From Cardinalis cardinalis (lineage: Eukaryota; Chordata; Aves; Passeriformes; Cardinalidae): a stretch of 64,000 bases of DNA. The notes beneath the pieces were generated by a model, which was not told where the DNA came from, made no database searches, and worked only from the letters and a program-made list of their open reading frames with translations. Numbering within the stretch: the first letter of the stretch is position 1; each line of letters opens with the position of its first letter. Shown in pieces: positions 49,603 through 61,200 of this stretch. Position numbers and translations under genes: made by a program. The stretch spans positions 6,090,034-6,154,033 of the forward strand of contig JACDOX010000004.1 of assembly GCA_014549065.1 (NCBI GenBank), written 5' to 3'.

Positions 49603-50995
49603 ATTACAGCTCAGCCTATCTCAGACCACCTCTTATTTTCTTTCTTGTTTTTTAATCCTTGGCTTTACATATTGAGCTATCCAACAACTGAACAAACTAA
49701 ATGGGAAAATAATTGTGGTAAGTCTAAGAGCATCGAAGCCTTAGAAAAAGATGCCTTGCCTTTTTCCTCTCAACCCCTAAGTTATATTGGTGGGAAGGAA
49801 CTTCCAAACAGATATAAGACCACTGAATGAGCTTCTGGAGCCTAGAAGGGGTCAATGTATTCTGTGGAGGATCATCTATCCTTCAAGAGTAAATGGAGTT
49901 GATCGCAAATCTTCTAAGCACTCAGCCTCTAAATGGGCTTTCTTGCACACAAGTCTGCATTTTCACAAGGTTCTTACTATTACAAAATCCTTCTGTTTTG
50001 TTTAAGAATTCCAGCTCATAATGGGTTTTTTGTTTGTTTGTAGTTGGGGCTTTTTTTTGCATTTTCTTATTTGTTTTAATAAGAAAAAATAAAATCTTAG
50101 GAGNTTCAGAAGAAAACTTTTATTTTGCTGATGTTCTCTCTAAAAGGGTAAAAACTAAGGCATGGTTATGACTAAGAAAGATTACTTGAAGAAAATCTTT
50201 CTTCTTTGGCAAAAATATGAACTATGTGGAGTGTACATGAAAGAGAATTCTTAATTAGATATATTTTCATATCTTTAAATCAAATATTTCAGTTAGTAAT
50301 GTTTTNCTTTACTGATCCTCTTCTCCTTCCCGTCCCTATCCTGTCACCAATAACAGCAATTAGCAAGTACTAAAAGGCATGAAGTTTCACTTTGTATAAC
50401 AGTTTGGATCTTCCTCCAATAAACAAATCCTGTAGAGATTTATTTCCTTCCTCTGCTCCATTCACTGTGTTTCAGTGCCTTATACATTGCTTTGACTATT
50501 CTCTTTGACTGCCACATGGACTGGACTAAGTCCTGTCCTCTTATACACACCTGAAATGATCTAAGACCACAAATTTCTCAAAAGTGTCCTCAGGATTCAA
50601 TAGCTGCTGAAAGAATCAACTTTCTGAAAGATTACTCAGTATCCTCTGTGATCCTAAGTCCACCAATCTGCCAGACCCATCCAGAGAGTTATTCTTAAAC
50701 ATCCTTTGGCTATGTACAAATATATTTGCCAGATAGGCTTGATTCAGATCACTGCTCAGTGCAGACAAGTAGTTGCAACCTACCTAGGCANCTATGCAGA
50801 CGTAGCTCAAAAACTGAGAAACTTCCCTAACAGCACTGTTACAAATTGTTTCTCCATCTGCCTTTGAAACCCCAAATATGTAGGAAAACATTTCCTATTT
50901 AGTAAGTATATTATCAGTCTGCTTATTTATGTTAAGATAGAGAAGATTGAAGAAGCGGCTTTTCTTTCCCACGGGAAGTTGTTCTAGTAAACTCT
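49603..50995. other. AT-rich non-coding stretch
   Basis: Nothing gene-like was found. Confidence 0.6.
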
Positions 50996-50997
50996 TT

Positions 50998-51745
50998 TTA
51001 AAGAATAATTACAGTGATTAACATGGCCAGCTTTTCTAAAGTCATGTCTCTGTAGGAGAGGAAAGNTTTCTCTTTGGAGATTTTTGTCAGGACATGAGGA
51101 TTACAGTTGTCAGGAGTGATGTGCTTCTTGAAGAATAGCTGTCCTGGATACAGACCATTTAATGTTTTAAAGGTATGAATGGAAGGCAAGATCCAAAACA
51201 AGATTTAGATCTCTAAGTCTGTTAAACCAACACTTATCCTGTTCAGGGAGTGTATTTTTGCCTCACAAATTGCGCAGGCACTTAAGATTCTGCTACAAAT
51301 CAGACCCTGAAGCATTTGCCTCTTATCTGATGTGAGTACCTAGGTGTTCACCAGCTGCTTTAAGCTGCCTAAGATTTACAAGTTCTTCAGCCTTGTTCCC
51401 AGCACAGGCTCTGCGCTAGCAGGACTGACACACTCCAGCAATACAAAATGCAGTTGCAATGGTCAATTTCANCAAAAGGACAAGTCCAGAGGAGCAAGCC
51501 TGTTTTCAGGAACTCTGTGTACCTGTCTAGCAGTTGACATGATCCTCTGGGATGCAAGAATAACTCACATCCTTCCTTGGCACATGGGGCTACAAATTCT
51601 CAACTTTCGCTCTGAGAACAGTGCAAAAAATGACATTAAAANGAGTTACCAATATCCAATTTTATGGACATTCCAAGCCCAGCTTGTGTTTGACAGCTGT
51701 TTCACTTCAAGTGAAGTCCAAATGTGCTCTCTATCAGCACTGTAG
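50998..51745. other. unclassified GC-richer segment, possibly an old repeat
   Basis: Two long frames occupy this part: minus 51201-50998 (67 codons) and plus 51344-51745 (133 codons, two N bases). The minus translation contains FKTLNGLYPG, faintly reminiscent of the 'K-LNGLAP' word in C-terminal parts of some LINE reverse transcriptases. That is the only similarity I see and it is weak. The segment abuts the GC-rich island at 51.74-52.32 kb. Confidence 0.15.
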
Positions 51746-52320
51746 AGCCTGGGGGCTCCCCAGGGGACACCAACCAGGACCTGCTCCACCACTCCAGCCA
51801 GGAGCAAGGAAGCTGATGGCACCAGAACAGGCACAGCCATGGTCACCAGCTGTCTACCTGAGGTCAGGATGGGCTGAGAATGGCCTGGGCTGAGGGACTG
51901 AAGATGGGAATGTCTCAGCAGGGCCTGTGGGTGGGCAGGGAAAGGCTATGGGGAGCTGGAGACCAGTCCTGCTGTGGCATTTCAGGGCCAGGGGCTGACA
52001 GTCCAGGCTGNATGAAGTGGGCTCCTGGGTGATGAGTAGGGTGGGACAGCCGTTGAGACAGGATGGGAAGGGACAGTCCCATTAGAGCCTTTGCCGTGCC
52101 TTTGCCTGCAGCACAGCACATGCAGACAAGACACGGCTTTTTCAGCTCAGGCTTTATTGGTGGAGGAATATTTCTGGCAAATCTCAGAGTTTTCCAATCT
52201 CTATTGTAAAAGTCCTGGTTATGGGATTTAGAGCTACATTCTCCCTGCTCTCTCCTGTGACCCTTCTTTCCTTTGCTGGAGAGTTTTAGTTGGCAGTGTG
52301 CAGGGTATGGCAAACCAGGT
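51740..52320 (-). mobile_element. GC-rich island with minus-strand poly(A) signal, LTR-like
   Basis: This is an abrupt GC-rich island of about 580 bp. On the minus strand it carries AATAAA (52158-52153) followed within 30 nt by a GT-rich stretch (GTGTCTTGTCTGCATGTGC), the layout of a poly(A) site or an LTR R-U5 junction. A minus-strand frame of 132 codons spans 52313-51915 but looks non-protein-like (Pro/Ser/His-rich). An avian LTR or another repeat with its own poly(A) site is the best reading; the last exon of an unknown minus-strand transcript is the alternative. No terminal repeats or target duplications were found. Confidence 0.35.
52153..52158 (-). terminator. candidate poly(A) signal AATAAA
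   Basis: A canonical hexamer on the minus strand with a GT-rich downstream element. AATAAA is common in AT-rich DNA, but here it sits in a GC-rich island with the expected downstream element. Confidence 0.4.
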
Positions 52321-52324
52321 AGAA

Positions 52325-55300
52325 TATGCTAAATTATCTTTCTGCAGGTGGTTACATATCCTCAGGCCAAGCAGTGTGGAATATTGCAACTCCCTGCTTT
52401 CACTGAGAGTTTTCTCTATATTAACCCATCAGGCAGTAGCTGTCACTCCTTCTTTTCTCATACTGTTTCTCCATAAGAAGTACGTGTTGGCCGATTCTGC
52501 TCAGGGGCATGATTTAAATGTCTGAGCTGAGACGAGAGCTGCATTTTCAGCAGGGATTTTCAGTTTCCCATGGGTGTCTTATTGAAGGCTACAGCTACAG
52601 AAGAGTCCGGAAAAGGCAGAGTTATAAATGTGGCTTTTCTGTCTCACTTGTTCATTTCTCTGCTTAGTGTTTCATCAGCTGCATGTTTCACTCTTAGGTA
52701 CCCAGCAACAATCCTACAACATGTAGGCAGCTTGAAACCCTAACTCAGGNTTATAACTTCAAGCTTTTAACTGTTACATGTTCAAGCACTTTTGGACTGT
52801 CAATATCCACATCTGACAACAGATAGGTATATTGTGCTGTTTGTGTAACTGTTCTTCCGTCTTTATTGTAGTCATATGTTTGCTGTTGACCTACAAGAGC
52901 AAAAGAAAACTCATGTTGCTACTTGCTTATGGGCAAATTGGATTCATATTTCAAAATATTCTAGAATAAGCAAAATATTCTCAAATTTAAAAAATAGAAA
53001 GGAAAATCATCATGAAATACCATAGACTGTGAGTATGTAATTAGGAACAATGCAAAAACAGAAAAGGAAAACGTAGTTGAATAAACAGGACTCAAAACTG
53101 GGTTTCTAGATTCCATTCTAGGTTTCCATTAAATGGTTTACTGTCTTAGGGTCCTGATTCTACAATATATGTGGCTTATTGCACTAAAACATATGCTCAA
53201 CATTAAACTAGCATTTTACAGCAGTTTTAGTTCTATCTTTGGAAATCAATTCCCTGTAGCCCTGGCTGAATATTGAAAGACATTTTTCCTTGATGCGTGA
53301 ATGTGTGCAATTGCTTCCTTTCATTTGGTACTTTTTCTTCTTTTAATTACTATGTTAGCCACAGTAATTAACAGACACATTAGGTGATCTGTTTTATCAG
53401 ATTCATATCAGTCAAAGACATGACATATAAGTAAGGTGGACAGAAAAACAGTAAATAAAAATAATTTATAAATATTTTTAAATTATTTAATTTGTACAGG
53501 TTAAAGCTGGTGAATTTAAAAATGTCAGTAATTTGTAAAATAAAATTAGAAATGTGAAAGAAATGTGAGAAAATCTGGACAATTTTCCCATGTTCTTCTA
53601 CCTTTTTTCAGATACACAAAAGAAAATTCTACAAGAGATTTTAAAGTAGAGTTTGAATTAATTGCAACTGCCTTTTATGAATAAATGAAATATTTTGATT
53701 AATTTATTAAATGTAGCACAAGAAATATCTGACAGGCAAAGCTATGAAGGATTTATAACTGAATAACCTCAGAAATTATGTGCATATCCTAAAGGCCACT
53801 GGTGATTCTACTCTGTCTCTCAGCAGAGTCCCAAATAAATGAACTTGAGGTCTTCATCCATAAAGATATGCCAGCAACTTTGTGAACAAAGGCACAGTTC
53901 CTTTCCACTTCAGTTCCTTGAACTGGAACTATTTTGGATTTTTTTTACCTGTGGTAAAAAAACCTGTGGTAAAAAAAATATATATATACAGGCAGAGAAG
54001 GGTGAAAAACTCAAAACTTCCTATAACAGCCCTGAACAGTAGAAAGATGTGTTGCTTCAACTAGAAATACTCCTCCTCCTCCTTCAACACAATCTGGGAG
54101 TGGTGGAACGATTTATGTCATCGTAGCCCCTCCACAGAGAAGGCAACCACCTGTTTCAGCAATGCAATTCAAATCCTAGCAGCAGCTGGAATTAAAAACC
54201 TGCAAATAACAATAGTCTGCTATAAATTAGTTCTATAAAATAAATATTCAGGAATATTTCCAATGTATATTTTTTATCCTTACTATTGTGCATTTATCTA
54301 CCTTCTTCTCCTGTTTATAGTTCCTCATTATCTATTACTCTCCCCTTTTTAAAATTATTTTATTAGTGCTTAGATTATTCTCTCTGACTTTAGAGTGGAA
54401 GAGAAAATTGCATAAAAATATTTGTTATTATCAAGTACATAAATATGGAAAGAAAGTAAAATTTAAAAGAAAAGAAGTAGCAGAAGTTTTTTAATTTTTC
54501 AAATAAAAGCCGAGCTGCTGTTTTCTAATATAGCCCATTACCCTGGATATACTAAATCAAAGAAACAAGACAATCTTAATTTTAGTGAAATTGCATGAAC
54601 ATTACAAAATTTTGGTGTTAAAATCTTCTTAACTTTTAATATTTTTTATGATTTTTTAACATTACCTGAATTATGACTAACGTCTGGATCTAAAGCCAAC
54701 TAACACAATAATCTAGTAAACTTATCAGACAAGAAATTGAAAGCTTCACTAAAGAAATTGATTAATTAACCTACTCATCCATTAAAGAGCTATGGACATT
54801 TTCAAAGACTCCAATGAATATAGTTCTCTCATAGGCAAAGAACAATTCAAAGCACTAAGGTAGATCTGGGCTACCTTTTGCAATCTCCATCTTGCTCTCC
54901 TTCAGATTATTACCTACTAAGGTAAGCAAATTATCTGTTGAAATCAATGAAATCAAATAACAGTGACAGAAGATAAATTACTGAGTTATTGTCATGTGTA
55001 AATGTGTAATGTGAAATGTGTAAAAAGGTTACTATTTATACTTACTTTTAAAAGAAAAATTCTTTATACATATATGCCTTTAGTAGGTGTTCACATGTCC
55101 TCATCATGTCAATCTGGGAAGACTTCAGTATAAAGTGATGTATCTTTTGAGTCCCTTTGCTTGAAGAAAATAATTTCTTTGTATTTACGGCATTTCAGAC
55201 CAAAGATATACCTAAATCTACAGCTAAAATGAAAAAGATTGCATGAAAAAAAGAATTTTGTTGAATAAAGTGGCTTAGGAAAAAGTAAAATATTTTCAGA

Positions 55301-57235
55301 AATAAATTACATTATTAATAGAATATTAATAACAATCTATTTGGAAAGTTTGCTTTTAATGTGTTTGCAATGGATTAAAAATCCATTTCCTTATGTTATT
55401 TTTTAAATAAAAACCCTGAATTAATTTCAGAAATGGAATGAATTTTAACAGCATTAAGACTCAGAGTCCTAAAGTACCCATGAGAAATATATACTTGTTA
55501 AAGCAGTCAGAACTAAAATTGCATGAAAAATTAAAAGTAGACTTTTTTCTATTCATTGCAATCCCTCTTGGAAATGCAAATGCAATACTGTCATCATCTG
55601 AAGATCTGTTTCAAATTCACATTACTGTATATTCTTCATGTTTGTCCAGGTATTTAAAAAGAGATAGAAGTAACACCCTTCAAGTTATTCCTTGAATGTC
55701 ACACTGGGAAGAATGAGGTTTACTTGGGCATGGGACATCTTTTGTAAACAATTTCTGCAGTGCACTTTAGTTTTTCACTGTTTAATTGTTTGCAAAAATA
55801 TGTGCTGCAGTTTGCAGAACTTTGTCATTTTCATAACATTTTGTGAAGCTCAACCATCCTGTGTTAAAAAGCTGTCATGAGGCCAGGGGCGGCTGCAGCT
55901 CAATGTTCTCCACAGTTATTTGTGTAACATACAGAAAACAAGTGAGTGTGCAGAATTATCTGCTTCACATATTTTACATTTAAATATATATTTACATTTA
56001 AATTTATATTTTCACCTTTAGACATCTTTCTTTGCAACAAAGAGAATTAGATACAGCCATATTTTTTCCTCTAGTATTTGCTATCTAAATATTGGCGGAA
56101 TTCAGGTCATGAATGTTGGAAGAAACTTTAAAAATTTTTCTTTTTTGAAGAGAAAATATTAACCACATACTTCCCAGGGATCTTACAGTGTCTTCTGAAG
56201 TAATTCTGCTATTATGAGTAGAATTTTCTGTTTGAAATTTTGATCTAACGTTGAACAAAATGGCTTCAGATGTTTAGCAATAAAGCCTTTCAGATTGTGC
56301 TTCCTCACACAGCACATTTCCTATCCAAAACACTTTTCTCTCTAGTACTCATTGTCTCTACTTTGATTTGGAAAGAAAACCTTAAAAGATGAATCTTCCT
56401 CACTTAAATTCCCTTCCTCATCTTATAATTCCTAGTAACATGGAAATGATCGTTTTGTTAAAGTTCAGCAAACCAGTTGCTGACTGAAAGCACTCTGCAC
56501 CCTTTCTTTAGTTAATATCATCAGGCATGTATAATACTTCTTCCCAACATCACCTGAGGGTATCAACCCTCACTGGCAGAGCCTGCATTTCTTGTTGTTA
56601 TAAACTGACAATATCAGACGTTCTGAATTAGTTAATATCACGTAAATGGTATTTGTGTAAATTTGACATGCGTGCGCACACACATAGATAATGGCTAGGC
56701 AGCCGGTTTGCTGGTATGCATCACTGCTTATCATGCTGATTGTAATCATCTCATTGCTACNTTATTCTTCCTCCATCTGTTTGTTGCATCCATCTGGCGT
56801 CTATCATCTTATAATGAGATTGCAAGTTCTTTGTGGTGGGGAGAATTTCCTTGTTATTTGTTTGTATGCAGTTAGGAAGAATGGTTTGATGCTATTCAAA
56901 GTGTTATTGTGGTTTAGATGATGGTAATAAGAATGATCTAAATAACTTTTTTCCCCCACTTAGAACAGTNTCTAGGAAAGATTCAGACAGTCGGATTGGT
57001 GTGGTAATATGCCTAGGGATGAATTTATTTTAGGAAAGATTTATTTGAAAAACATCTCTTTTAAAATAATTTTTCTCATCTTTTTCAAGATCATGGGCTT
57101 TCTAGAAAAAAGAAAAATTTAGTGTGCAAACAAAACATTTAAAATTCTTTGACTACAGAGTCTGTGCAAACAGATGTGTCTGTGCACAGATCTGCTCAGA
57201 TGATACAATGAAATTTTTTTTTTCTTTTCTGCTAA
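52325..57235. other. AT-rich non-coding stretch
   Basis: No gene is visible. It includes a 15-bp tandem duplication and hairpin (53940-53978) and an 18-bp-period AT-rich repeat with TTTACATTTAAAT (55973-56005). About 4 kb (52751-56760) holds no N base. Confidence 0.6.
53940..53978. repeat. tandem ACCTGTGGTAAAAAA pair forming a hairpin
   Basis: The 15-bp unit ACCTGTGGTAAAAAA occurs at 53947 and 53962. The T-run before the first unit pairs with its own A-run, giving a TTTTTTTACC / GGTAAAAAAA stem with a 3-nt TGT loop. Slippage at a short palindrome explains it. Confidence 0.75.
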
Positions 57236-57239
57236 ATGT

Positions 57240-58230
57240 GTCTCTTAGGGATCTGTGTTGGGACCAGTGGTATCTCCTATCTCCATTAATGATGTAGGTG
57301 AAGGGTTGAGTGCACTCTCAGCAAGTTTGCAGATGGCGCCAAGTTTAGTGGTACAATTGACACACCTGAAGGACAGGAAGCCATCCAGAGGGATCTGGAC
57401 AAGCTCAAGAAGTGGGTCCTTGGGAATCTTGTACGATTTAACAAGACCAAGTGTAAGGTGCTGCACCTGGGTCAGGGCAACACAAGCTGGGGGATGAACA
57501 GATCAAAGCAGCCTGGCTGAGAAGGACTTGGGGGTGCTGGTGGGTGAGAGACTGAACACAACCTGGTAATGTGCACTCACAGCCCAGAAAGCCAAACATG
57601 TCCTGGGCTGCATCCAAAGCATCGTGGTCAGCTGGATGAGGGAGGGGATTCTGTCCCTCTGCTCTGCTCTGTGACATCCCACCCAAAGGGCTGTGTCCAG
57701 CTCCAGGGTCCGCAATATAGGAAGGACATTGATTAATTGGAGTGAGTCCAGAGGAGGCTATTGAGCTGGTTAGGAGGAGGGATCACCACTGATATGAGGA
57801 AAGGCTAAGAGAACTGGGATTGTTCAGCCCAGAGAAGGCTCCACGGTGACCTAATTTCAGCCTCCCAATGTACCTGAAGGAGACCTATAAGAAAGATGGA
57901 GAGAGGATATTTACAAGAGCATTTAGTGATAGGACGAAGGGAATGGCTTTAANCTGAAGGAGGGCAGGTTTAGATTAGGCATAAGGAAGAAATTCTTTAC
58001 TATGAGGGTGGTGAGGTTCTTGAACAGGTTGACCAGAGAGGTTGTGGAAGCCCCATCCCTGAGACCCTGAGAGTGCTCAAGGCCAGGCTGGATGGGGCTT
58101 TGAGCAATCTAGTGTAGTGGAATGTGTCCCTGCCTATNGCAAGGAGATTGTAACTAGATCATCTCCAGCATGGCTGTTAGATTGGAAGACAGCTTCCAAT
58201 CTGAGCCATTCTATGAATCTACGAGTTAAA
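57240..58230 (+). mobile_element. CR1 LINE, 5'-truncated, about 1.0 kb, plus strand
   Basis: A plus-strand CR1 copy starts just upstream of reverse transcriptase motif C (the codons for SVLGPV followed by a decayed INDV segment). It runs to a 3' terminus reading GCCATTCTATGAATCTA at about 58205-58221. Landmarks include GGAAGAAATTCTTTAC near 57987 and the 'ctggatggggctttgagcaa' segment at about 58089. It keeps the C-terminal part of ORF2 with frameshifts. A perfect 10-bp-arm hairpin sits just before its terminal repeat. Confidence 0.92.
57250..57700 (+). pseudogene. CR1 reverse transcriptase C-terminal remnant
   Basis: Decayed ORF2 of the 57-kb CR1. At 57326-57343 the codons read F-A-D-G-A-K, so the second catalytic Asp of FADD is Gly. 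One plus-strand frame stays open from 57255 to 57497 but switches out of the CR1 reading frame, so a frameshift lies within it. Inactive. Confidence 0.8.
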
Positions 58231-58234
58231 GAGA

Positions 58235-61200
58235 AACTCAAAAATAAGTATTATGTTGGCTAAAACAAATTTGCCAGTTAGGATGACCTTTTATAGTATG
58301 ATGATTTTATTNTTTTAGCATGGTCTGTAATGAAAAAGTGAGTTTGGACTTAAGGACANGTTGAAGAAAAAATATTTTGATTTTCTGGAAAATTTTTAGT
58401 TAATTTATTTTCTTTAAAGCTGTATGTTTTTAACTGCAATTGTGTAAGTCACTGCAAGGGAGGAAAATTTGGAAGAATTGAACTGTTTCTTTCATCTGCT
58501 TCCAAAAGTCTCTGCCCTCACCCTTCCTCAAGCACAAAATGTAGCGAATGAGAATCAAGTCAGGCAGAATTAAATATTGCCATGAAAATGCCGCTGAAGC
58601 ATGGGTAGAACAGGTAGAAAAGTTACAGTTTTCATGTAACTTCTTGCTNTAGTCCACTCATAGTTCCCAATTGTTTTGCTGTATCAGACTAACACGTAGA
58701 TTCTTTCCACTTTAAAATTTGTTTTCCACTCCAANTGGCACATGAGGATTAAAAGTCAACAGTATGTAAATTCCAGAATGAGTACATTTTAAAACCACAC
58801 AGCAAACTTAAACCCTCTAGGTTATCAAGTGACAGATTTTTAAACTTTTAAACAGCATTATGAATAAGCTGTTTCAGAGTTCGCAAACTTTTCATTTTAT
58901 TTTAGGATTAGTTGTTCCCTGGCAAAAGGACATTTTTCTCATGTTAGAGTAGCTGCTTACTTCTNATGCTGATGAATTTTTAAAGAAATCTCAAACTCCT
59001 GTATAAGTAGTTGATAAGAACCTATAAACTGCCATTCACATCATATTCATTTGCTCATGAAATAAAATCTTACTTTTTATTTCTTATCTGTAATGATTTA
59101 TTTAAGAGATCATGAGTTTGGCTTAAAAAATATCAAATGAAAAATATAAAAAAGAATCTCTGAAAGTAAAAATTTCAGCTATCACGCCTGATCTTTTCTT
59201 CTTAAAAACTGAAATTTTTGATGGAGAGGTGGATGAATAGATAGATGGAATGGATAGATACAGATTTTCCATACAACTTTGCTGTTATAGAGATCTGAAC
59301 TTTTAATATGTTGATATCTAGAAATCCTCATGATTTTATATGATTTTATATATCTTACTACAGAAATCAGGAGTAGCTGGAAAATGTGTGCAGTGCAGCA
59401 AAATGTCCACGGATACAGTGTCTACCCCGAGGACCAAATTCTTACNTGAGAATAGGCTTTGGCATTGCCTTTTCACATGGCTGTTACATTGATCCAGCCT
59501 GGTGCTGAACCAATGAGTTCCAAGTGTGGTTGGGAAAACTGGAGTCCACACAAGGAGTGCAAGAGAGGGACACAGACTGTGTGTGTACACGTGTGAGTGT
59601 GTGCAGTTTGCACACAGATAGTACAGTTCCTGAGAGGGAGGAAAACAGGAACTGATGGAGCAAGGGAGCCAATCTTTGCTGTCCCATCAGGAATAATTCA
59701 TTATTTTGCTGACCCAAACTACCTGTTCCAGCGTAGCCCTGATGTCAGCAATAACCCTGTGATCTGCAGATCATGAATGACACATTGTGCTGGGTACNAG
59801 TAGGTGCAGCTCAGCCAAGCTGTCCTCATCTGCTTGAGTNACTCTTGTGACACTTCTTATGGGCCTGCTCTATGTCAAAGTGAGATTATGACACTTGAAA
59901 GAGTGACCAAATTGCCCTTCACCTTTAATGCAACTTCTAATTTTGGCTAATTTCCTTTTCCTTCTGTACTGGTTCCTGTAATACAAAACTACAATACAGC
60001 AGCAGTACCTCTAAAGTATTGAGGGTGGTCAACTNTGTCAGAGGAGGCTGAGGGTAGGTGGGAGCAGCGGGAGGAAATCAGAAGAGGTGTAATCTGTGTG
60101 AACCTTTAGTCAGGTTTACAAGGAGAGTTGAAGAGATACTGGTGGCTTGAGCAGAGAGGGACTGAATTTTCAGGGGGCTGCAGTAGACTCAGGTGTATAC
60201 CATGGTTGTACTTTTCCCTCTTCTCAGATCTTGAATCAATTTCTTGAATTTTGGGCTTTTTTTTTTTGATTTTTAGAAGTGCATTTTTATAGAGAGTTTT
60301 TCCTGTAAAAAATAAAAAAGACTAAAAGTTTGTATATAACTGAACTTAATTTGCTTGTTTTTTTTTTTTTTTTTTTAAGTGAAGTTTGAGTGCATGGTAC
60401 ATTTTAACCTGTATACTTACAGTTTGCCTTTGATCATCCAGAAAGGTTGCAAGAGAGAACAAAAATAAATCAATGTGATTAAAACATGCATCCCTGTGTG
60501 TGAACTGGTTTGCTGTTCTGGCATTGATCTTGTGTCTGTAGTTTCTGCCTCTTTCACAGAGGCATAACAGTTAAAAAAGCAAAATTTTAAATATATATTA
60601 ATGCATTCTGTACACAGATGAATAAGAAAATGCAATCAATTTTTGGTTTTCCTAGTAATGTTGCTTACTCCTGGAAGAAAATCACACTGTATTTCTGAGA
60701 GGAATTGCATCATAATTTCTGCCTTTTTGAGTATGTTCAAACAAACATTCGCCTTGCAGTAATGTTTGCTGCTAATCAAACATTCGCCTTACAGTAATGT
60801 TTGCTGCTAATCCTAAGCTGGTAAATGTCCTATGGATCATAATTTTATTACTACAATTCATAAAGCTGGAGTTAATAGCTTCCATGAAGTTTGACCATCC
60901 GCTAATTCATTCAGCCATGGTCACATTAAAGAACCAGTTTATTTTTACTTTGNAATCTAAAATATCTTTTGGCCACAGTGAGATTTAAAGGATGAGATTT
61001 AACAGGATATTCAGGAAAGAGAACTGACATTTGAAACAAAAATTGTTTTCAGACACTTAGATTCAGGCAGGTCTTTGCAGAAACATGTTAGAACTTCACC
61101 AGTAAGATCCCTTAATTATATACATAATTTCCTTTATTTTTATTACCATTGTTAAGGAATGATTTGGAATAAAAGGAGAAAACTGTTCTTCAATTTATCN

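Noticed and set aside
60358..60378. Run of 21 T as a reverse-strand poly(A) tail
   Set aside because: Nothing on the minus strand beyond it looks like a processed transcript, and no AATAAA is placed suitably.
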